The position numbers and the translations under genes were made by a program. From Flavobacteriaceae bacterium UBA5544 (lineage in GTDB: Bacteria > Bacteroidota > Bacteroidia > Flavobacteriales > Flavobacteriaceae): a stretch of 29,545 nucleotides of DNA. The stretch covers positions 19,093 through 48,637 of the forward strand of contig DINI01000023.1 of NCBI GenBank assembly GCA_002426755.1. Reading direction: 5' to 3'. Below are positions 24,814-29,545 of this stretch, piece after piece. The notes under the pieces were generated by a model that was not told where the DNA came from, did no database searches, and saw nothing but the letters and a program-made list of their open reading frames with translations. How positions within the stretch are numbered: the first letter of the stretch is position 1; the number at the start of each line of letters is the position of its first letter.

Positions 24814-25050
24814 TTAGGCTACTTCATTGTTTGTATTGTTATACGAAAATTTTAAGGCTCCCGAAGGACATTTCTTCACTTGTCGAATGATTCTATCCGT
24901 GGAATCGCCATCAAGGTCAATCCAAGGTATCACGGAATTTCTAAAAACATTTGAAAGTTCTCTTGCACAACGCTCGGCATTGGTGCAAACACATGGTTCG
25001 TAAGTCACAGTAATATCTCTATTACTGAACACATTAGCAGTAGTTTCCAT
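24814..25050 (-). CDS. Small divergent 4Fe-4S mono-cluster ferredoxin (Fer4_19 type)
   Basis: A 78-residue protein with C20-x-C22-x5-C28 and a distal C61-P62 (KKCPSGAL). This matches the divergent 4Fe-4S mono-cluster family, in which these four cysteines ligate one cluster. The motif WIDLDGDSTDRIIRQVKKCPSGAL is typical. The role is probably electron transfer or redox sensing in the cytoplasm, and the partner is unknown. It is convergent with DUF3467. Its upstream gap to prfC (215 bp) contains five related 9-bp repeats (see 25099-25223), the only visible hint of regulation. Confidence 0.85.
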   Translation of the reverse strand: METTANVFSNRDITVTYEPCVCTNAERCARELSNVFRNSVIPWIDLDGDSTDRIIRQVKKCPSGALKFSYNNTNNEVA

Positions 25051-25098
25051 AAGTAGATTAATTTGGGGTCAATCTTTTAATTTCTGAAACTCAATAGC

Positions 25099-25223
25099 TC
25101 ATTGAAAAACAATTAATTATTGATGTTTCATTGAAATAAATGTATAGAAGTCATTTAGAAATCCATTCATTTATCGATTAAATGTAGTAAAAATTCGATT
25201 AAAAACGATATTAAGATTTAATT
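25099..25223. repeat. Five related 9-bp direct repeats upstream of the ferredoxin gene
   Basis: TCATTGAAA occurs at 25099 and 25128, TCGATTAAA at 25174 and 25195, and TCGATGAAA at 25215. The last three are 21 and 20 bp apart, about two helical turns. They lie 49-173 bp upstream of the minus-strand ferredoxin start, in an AT-rich 215-bp gap with no gene. Confidence 0.45.
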
Positions 25224-25265
25224 TTCGATGAAATGCACCCCTTATTTTTGAAGTATTCTCATTTT

Positions 25266-26855
25266 TTATTTGAATTCCGATGTAAAATGGAAAATAATGT
25301 TTGGATATTTCTGTTGTGTCATTTGCAAAGAAAATGCTGAATCCGCCAAAAAGACTAATTGGTCTTGTTTATCTTTAGCTAAATAACGCTGTTTTACAGT
25401 TAAGAAGTCTTTGAACTCATCACTTTTTTCATCTTTTGGTTCTACCCAACATGCTTTATAGACATTTAGATTTTCATAAGTGCATTTCGCACCATACTCA
25501 TGTTCCAAACGATATTGGATGACTTCATACTGTAGGGCTCCAACGGTACCGATGACTTTTCGACCGTTCAATTCTAACGTAAATAATTGCGCCACACCTT
25601 CATCCATCAATTGGTCAATACCTTTAAATAATTGTTTGGATTTTAGAGGGTCTGCATTATTGATATATCTAAAATGTTCTGGCGAAAAACTTGGGATACC
25701 TTTATAATTAATATTTTCACCTTCGGTTAATGTGTCTCCAATCTTGAAGTTCCCAGTATCATGCAATCCAACAATGTCGCCAGGGTAGGAGACATCCACG
25801 ATTTCTTTCTTTTCAGCAAAAAAAGCGTTTGGACTTGAGAATTTTAATTTTTTATCATGTCGAACATGCAAATAAGGCTTGTTTCGCTCAAACTTTCCGG
25901 ATACAATTTTCACAAACGCCAAACGGTCTCTATGGTTAGGGTCCATATTGGCATGGATTTTAAACACAAATCCTGTAAATTCCTTTTCATCAGGCTGAAC
26001 TAAACGTTCTTCGCTCTGCTTTGGCCTAGGCTTCGGAGCGATTTCCACAAAACAATCCAACAATTCACGCACTCCAAAATTATTCAGCGCCGACCCAAAG
26101 AAGACTGGTTGTAACTGCCCATCGAGATAGGCTTGCCTATCAAACTCTGGATAAATACCTTGGACGAGTTCTATTTCATCACGCAATGTCTTGGCGGCTA
26201 TATCACCAATCAATTTATTTAGTTCAGGAGATTCTAAATCCGAAATTTCTATGGTTTCTTCAATGTTTTTTCGACTATCGCCACTAAAAAGATTAATATT
26301 CTTTTCCCAAATATTGTAAATCCCTTTAAAATCATATCCCATCCCAATTGGGAAACTTAACGGAACAACTTTCAAACCCAATTTTTGCTCAATTTCGTCC
26401 AGCAAATCAAATGCGTCCTTCCCTTCACGGTCCATTTTATTAATGAACACAATCATAGGGATGTTTCGCATTCTACAGACTTCCACCAATTTTTCTGTTT
26501 GCTCCTCAACCCCTTTTGCAACGTCAATGACCACAATCACACTATCAACGGCCGTAAGTGTTCTAAACGTGTCTTCCGCAAAATCCTTGTGTCCAGGTGT
26601 ATCCAGAATGTTTACTTTGATGCCATCATATTCAAATGCCAAGACAGAAGTTGCAACAGAAATTCCACGCTGGCGTTCAATTTCCATGAAATCGCTGGTA
26701 GCTCCTTTCTTGATTTTATTACTTTTTACAGCGCCAGCTTCTTGTATGGCGCCTCCAAATAGCAATAACTTTTCTGTTAACGTTGTTTTTCCAGCATCTG
26801 GATGCGAAATGATTCCGAAGGTGCGTCGTCTATTAATTTCTTTGATAAAACTCAT
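25266..26855 (-). CDS. prfC: Peptide chain release factor 3
   Basis: A 529-residue translational GTPase that ejects RF1/RF2 from the ribosome after peptide release. Motifs: SHPDAGKT (17-24), RGISVATS for switch I (63-70), DTPGH (85-89) and NKMD (139-142), followed by the EF-G-like domain II and the RF3 C-terminal domain (EHEYGAKCTYENLNV). The frame extends 8 codons upstream to 26879, but MSFIKEINRRRTFG at 26855 is the family N-terminus, and a -7 element overlaps the longer start. It is transcribed alone toward the ferredoxin gene. Confidence 0.96.
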   Translation of the reverse strand: MSFIKEINRRRTFGIISHPDAGKTTLTEKLLLFGGAIQEAGAVKSNKIKKGATSDFMEIERQRGISVATSVLAFEYDGIKVNILDTPGHKDFAEDTFRTLTAVDSVIVVIDVAKGVEEQTEKLVEVCRMRNIPMIVFINKMDREGKDAFDLLDEIEQKLGLKVVPLSFPIGMGYDFKGIYNIWEKNINLFSGDSRKNIEETIEISDLESPELNKLIGDIAAKTLRDEIELVQGIYPEFDRQAYLDGQLQPVFFGSALNNFGVRELLDCFVEIAPKPRPKQSEERLVQPDEKEFTGFVFKIHANMDPNHRDRLAFVKIVSGKFERNKPYLHVRHDKKLKFSSPNAFFAEKKEIVDVSYPGDIVGLHDTGNFKIGDTLTEGENINYKGIPSFSPEHFRYINNADPLKSKQLFKGIDQLMDEGVAQLFTLELNGRKVIGTVGALQYEVIQYRLEHEYGAKCTYENLNVYKACWVEPKDEKSDEFKDFLTVKQRYLAKDKQDQLVFLADSAFSLQMTQQKYPNIIFHFTSEFK

Positions 26856-26876
26856 ATGTAGATTGCAAATTGTGTG

Positions 26877-26884
26877 CAAAGATA
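26877..26884 (-). promoter_or_regulatory. -7 promoter element of prfC
   Basis: On the minus strand this reads TATCTTTG, a match to TAnnTTTG, 21 bases before the preferred prfC start. No TTG stands at the ideal 19-nt spacing; the nearest is 14 nt upstream. Confidence 0.6.
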
Positions 26885-27323
26885 CTACATATTGAAGACA
26901 ATAAAAATGAATGTTTTGTCCCTTTTGAAGTATGCGTGAGCAACATTTAGATGCAAAAACATCAATAAATCCTTAATGTCTCTGAAAAATTAGTTAAGCA
27001 CAAATTCTATTTTTTTAGTGCATTTCGTCGAATATTTTCTGTGTTTTTTGTTTTAATCAACATTTAATTGTTAAATTCATATCAGTTAAATACAATAATG
27101 GTTTCGCATATTTGAATTTTTTTTCATGTGTTCATCATTATAAAAGTCCAGCTTTAAATATTTTATTCTCCCCGTACAAAATATTTAACTAAAGCACAAT
27201 GGATTACATAAAACAGGAGCGTTAGCTCTATATCCACGTATTGTGCTTTTAAAGCGCATTATCCCAAATTTATTGGTTTAGTTGTGTCTGATTTAGATTT
27301 TTAATCACAAATCATCATATGCT
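26885..27323 (+). other. Gene-free AT-rich region before the giant surface protein
   Basis: No credible coding frame, tRNA or consensus promoter is visible over 439 bp. CATATTTG at 27118 differs from the -7 consensus by one base but lacks a TTG at 19 nt. The 3' part (27151-27254) is strongly structured, with two perfect inverted repeats. A long leader or regulatory region of the downstream adhesin gene is the likeliest content. Confidence 0.5.
27154..27249 (+). promoter_or_regulatory. Two adjacent inverted repeats in the adhesin leader
   Basis: IR1: TTAAATATTTT (27154-27164) with AAAATATTTAA (27178-27188), 11 bp, 13-nt loop. IR2: AAAGCACAAT (27191-27200) with ATTGTGCTTT (27240-27249), 10 bp, enclosing GGAT/ATCC and a GAGC-GTTA-GCTC hairpin. 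TAAAGC at 27190 can also pair with GCTTTA at 27151, so alternative folds exist. Confidence 0.6.
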
Positions 27324-29545
27324 ATGGACAAATTTACCTACTCGTATCTAGCCAGTGCTAGGCTATTTACTCGAAAAAAACTGATTCTTTTCGCAATTGC
27401 TTTATCATTTATCCTGTTTTCTTGGAGCAGTAATCTCTATGATACATTAAGCAATTATTTCTTACCGCCTATTACCATTCCCTGTAATACGGATGTGCCG
27501 GTTCCTCTAACAAATCTCAATTATAATGATTTGGCAGTCACCTCAAACACAACAGGACTCTGTGTTCTGGGATGTGGCATTCAAAATAGGCAGCGAATAG
27601 TAGATGCGAATGAGAATAATTTTGCTACCGTGACCACATTACTTGGTTTGGGTGTCACCCATAACATCAGGGTCACAGATAATACCGCTGGAGATTTCTA
27701 CACTGCCGGAAACTATGCTGGCTTTCTAATTAGGAACACTTCGGTGCTTCAAGCTGACTTGCTGAACGCCATTGTGATAAGAACCTATCTAGATGGTGTG
27801 GAACAAGAAAGTAACACAGGCGCTAGTTTGGCAGTTGTCAATACAGCATTGTTGGGCACGGACCGTTATTATGTTGGGTTTTATACTACAGAAGATTTTG
27901 ATGCCGTTCAAATTTCCATTTCAAGTTTGGCAGGAATTTTATCGACAACGAATATATTTCACGCTGTCACTGGCAGTTTTTGTGCGGGACCAGCATTGGA
28001 ATGCAACATACCAACACCACTGTCAAGACCTGAATTTCCGGCCTCCATTGTTGATGAACATACAGGATTTGGTGGCGTTTTGGGTGTAGGAAGCATTACG
28101 GATGCAGACAGTGCTGTGGATTCAGATGATGATTCATACGCCAATATTAATTTTACTTTGGGCCTTTTGGCAACGGGTAACTTGGCCATCAAGGATGAAT
28201 TGACAGATTATGAAGCCAATACTTATGTCGGATTTGATATTGAAAATACATCCGTACTTAATCTTCAATTATTGGATGCCGTCACCATCAGAACCTATTT
28301 GGATGGCGTGTTTCAAGAAGTCAGAACAGGTGTGTCAGAATTATTGGCAGTAGATAGTGGCTTATTGTTAACTGGAACGGAACGTTCCCAAATTGGTTTC
28401 GTAACCTCTTTGCCATTTGACGAAGTCCAGTTAAGCATTCAACAGACACTTGCCCTAAACTTGGGAAGCACGCGTGTATATGGCTTGGTACTTGAAGCAT
28501 TTTGTGAAGGCACTTTGGAATGTAACATGGCGACGGTTTTAAGTAATCCAACACAACCTGTCATCATCAATAATACCCGCACCGGAATTGATGGTGTGGC
28601 ATGTGTCGGCTGTGAGGTTGACAATGCTACCAATGTGATTAGCGAAAGCAATTCAGACTTTGCAATGATTAATGTCGTGGCAGGAGTGGCGAGCACCGCT
28701 TCCATTTCTGTGGAAAATGCATTGTCCAGCTTCCCTGCTGGTAGCACTGCAGGATTCGTCATAAGAGATACAAACGATTTATTACAAGTTGATTTATTGA
28801 ATTCCTTGACTGTTACCACCTATTTGGATGGTACGGTACAAGAAACTCAATCTGCCGGAAACTTATTGGGTCTTGAGGCTTTGGGTTTAATTAATATTAC
28901 CCCCACAAACTCTGACGCCTTTTATTTGGTAGGATTTGAAACTTCTTTGGAATATGATGAAATAAGACTCACTGTTGCAGGATTGGTAGGTGTTATCAAC
29001 AGTATTGAAGTTTATGGTAGTTATGTTGACAATTCCATTAAAATTGAAGAAACCATCACCAATGAAACAGCTATCGGTGCTTCTGACGGAAGTTTGTCTG
29101 TAATAGTAACTGGAGGCACACCTCCATACAATTATCTATGGAGTCCCGGTGGCGAAACCACAAGTACTATCAGTGGATTGACAGCCGGCGATTACACCGT
29201 CACCGTCACCGATGCCAATGGTTGCGAAGCTATGGCAACCTTTACGGTAAATACAAACGGGGTTCAAACGCCCGTCCCATGTAACACCGATGACCCAGTT
29301 GCCATTACCTCGGCAGGTTTTACAGACCTTTTGGTGGAAGATAGTACTACAGGAGTTTGTGTCCTGGGTTGCGGAATTACAAATGAAGAAAACCTCATAG
29401 ATACCAATGAAGATAATTTTGCCACCGTTGCCACATTGGTTGGACTCGGTGTTACCCATAATTTAAGAGTCACGGACGAAACAGCCGGTGAATTTTTCAC
29501 AGCTGGCGGTTATGCAGGATTTTTGATTCAAAATACATCAGTGCT
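27324..29545 (+). CDS. Giant repetitive surface protein / adhesin with SprB repeat, 3'-truncated
   Basis: The frame is open from ATG at 27324 to the window end (740 full codons). Residues 18-36 form a membrane or signal segment (KKLILFAIALSFILFSW). Three related modules follow: A (54-228), B (229-401) and C (402-572). Then comes one SprB repeat (574-643; IGASDGSLSVIVTGGTPPY, GDYTVTVTDANGC) and a second copy of module A from C653, 599 residues after the first. A, C and A' carry paired cysteines (C80/C84, C427/C430, C679/C683); B has Gly/Val there. SprB repeats mark type IX-secreted gliding and surface adhesins of Bacteroidota. The C-terminal sorting domain would lie beyond the window. Role in attachment or gliding is inference. 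Confidence 0.8.
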   Translation, partial: MDKFTYSYLASARLFTRKKLILFAIALSFILFSWSSNLYDTLSNYFLPPITIPCNTDVPVPLTNLNYNDLAVTSNTTGLCVLGCGIQNRQRIVDANENNFATVTTLLGLGVTHNIRVTDNTAGDFYTAGNYAGFLIRNTSVLQADLLNAIVIRTYLDGVEQESNTGASLAVVNTALLGTDRYYVGFYTTEDFDAVQISISSLAGILSTTNIFHAVTGSFCAGPALECNIPTPLSRPEFPASIVDEHTGFGGVLGVGSITDADSAVDSDDDSYANINFTLGLLATGNLAIKDELTDYEANTYVGFDIENTSVLNLQLLDAVTIRTYLDGVFQEVRTGVSELLAVDSGLLLTGTERSQIGFVTSLPFDEVQLSIQQTLALNLGSTRVYGLVLEAFCEGTLECNMATVLSNPTQPVIINNTRTGIDGVACVGCEVDNATNVISESNSDFAMINVVAGVASTASISVENALSSFPAGSTAGFVIRDTNDLLQVDLLNSLTVTTYLDGTVQETQSAGNLLGLEALGLINITPTNSDAFYLVGFETSLEYDEIRLTVAGLVGVINSIEVYGSYVDNSIKIEETITNETAIGASDGSLSVIVTGGTPPYNYLWSPGGETTSTISGLTAGDYTVTVTDANGCEAMATFTVNTNGVQTPVPCNTDDPVAITSAGFTDLLVEDSTTGVCVLGCGITNEENLIDTNEDNFATVATLVGLGVTHNLRVTDETAGEFFTAGGYAGFLIQNTSV
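27483..29545 (+). repeat. Long-period direct repeat in the adhesin gene (1797 bp)
   Basis: The segment from 27483 (CNTDVPVPLTN) is repeated at protein level from 29280 (CNTDDPVAITS), with shared blocks such as CVLGCGI, ENNFATV/EDNFATV and GLGVTHN. The period is 1797 bp, exactly 599 codons. At DNA level the copies differ at many third positions, so the duplication is not recent. Confidence 0.8.
29043..29252 (+). repeat. SprB repeat within the adhesin
   Basis: About 70 residues with the SprB pattern: a conserved GASDGS turn, TGGTPPYNYLWSPGG, STISGLTAGDYTVTVTDANGC and a closing ATFTV strand. Only one copy is inside the window. Confidence 0.82.

Noticed and set aside
26856..26879. The longer prfC start at 26879
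   Set aside because: The extra residues MHTICNLH are not family-like, and the -7 element TATCTTTG at 26884-26877 overlaps that start codon.
26385..26895. Plus-strand frames antisense to prfC
   Set aside because: They lie within the GTPase domain of prfC, which is a clear family match, and have no independent support.
27191..27249. IR2 as an invertible promoter like those of Bacteroides surface genes
   Set aside because: Arms of 10 bp and a 39-bp spacer are too small, no promoter lies inside, and no invertase gene is adjacent; an RNA fold is more plausible.
27793..28089. Plus-strand frame and several minus-strand frames within 27793-29500
   Set aside because: They overlap the continuous adhesin frame from 27324, whose modules and SprB repeat are coherent in one frame only.

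Overview
The window is a core-genome segment from a member of the Bacteroidota, most likely a marine or soil Flavobacteriaceae. The evidence is: low GC; promoters of the TTG-N19-TAnnTTTG type; start codons that almost never have a Shine-Dalgarno sequence, with rpsU as the sole strong exception; Flavobacteriaceae-type RpoB, RpoC and PrfC sequences; and families typical of the phylum (DUF2851, DUF3467, DUF5686-like proteins with a CarboxypepD_reg domain, SprB repeats). The genus cannot be fixed from the sequence alone.

Layout. Positions 1-573 hold the 3' end of a PLP-dependent cysteine synthase / cystathionine beta-synthase-type gene, convergent with a PAP2 phosphatase. Positions 1478-4039 are a compact set: DUF2851, a PspC protein and a two-TM potassium channel with an RCK domain. 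Next come an alanine/glycine:cation symporter, a membrane-anchored helix-hairpin-helix protein, an acyl-CoA dehydrogenase and a secreted CarboxypepD_reg protein (4146-9373). Positions 9391-10970 carry rpsU, xerC and a hibernation-promoting factor gene.

Positions 10992-24373 are the classic information-processing block: tRNA-Thr(TGT), tRNA-Tyr(GTA), tRNA-Gly(TCC), tRNA-Thr(GGT), tuf, tRNA-Trp(CCA), secE, nusG, rplK, rplA, rplJ, rplL, rpoB, rpoC. The first five elements match the E. coli thrU-tyrU-glyT-thrT-tufB order. After rpoC come DUF3467, a convergent divergent-type 4Fe-4S ferredoxin gene, and prfC on the minus strand.

The last 2.2 kb (27324 to the end) is the start of a very large surface protein. 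It has an N-terminal membrane/signal segment, three related modules of about 170 residues, one SprB repeat, and then a second copy of the first module 599 residues downstream. It runs off the window, and a 468-bp gene-free, strongly structured region precedes it. This is the most accessory-looking part.

The most interesting signals are non-coding. They include a strong SD on rpsU in a genome that otherwise lacks them; a promoter embedded in the foot of a terminator hairpin before the tRNA-tuf cluster; long hairpins in the nusG-rplK, rplL-rpoB and rpoB-rpoC gaps (the second with competing pairing partners); a terminator-like hairpin inside the start of a coding region; a small family of 22-nt palindromes with compensatory changes; helically phased short repeats before the ferredoxin gene; and nested inverted repeats before the giant adhesin. 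I saw no CRISPR array, insertion sequence or phage. I did not find a clear undescribed multi-gene system.
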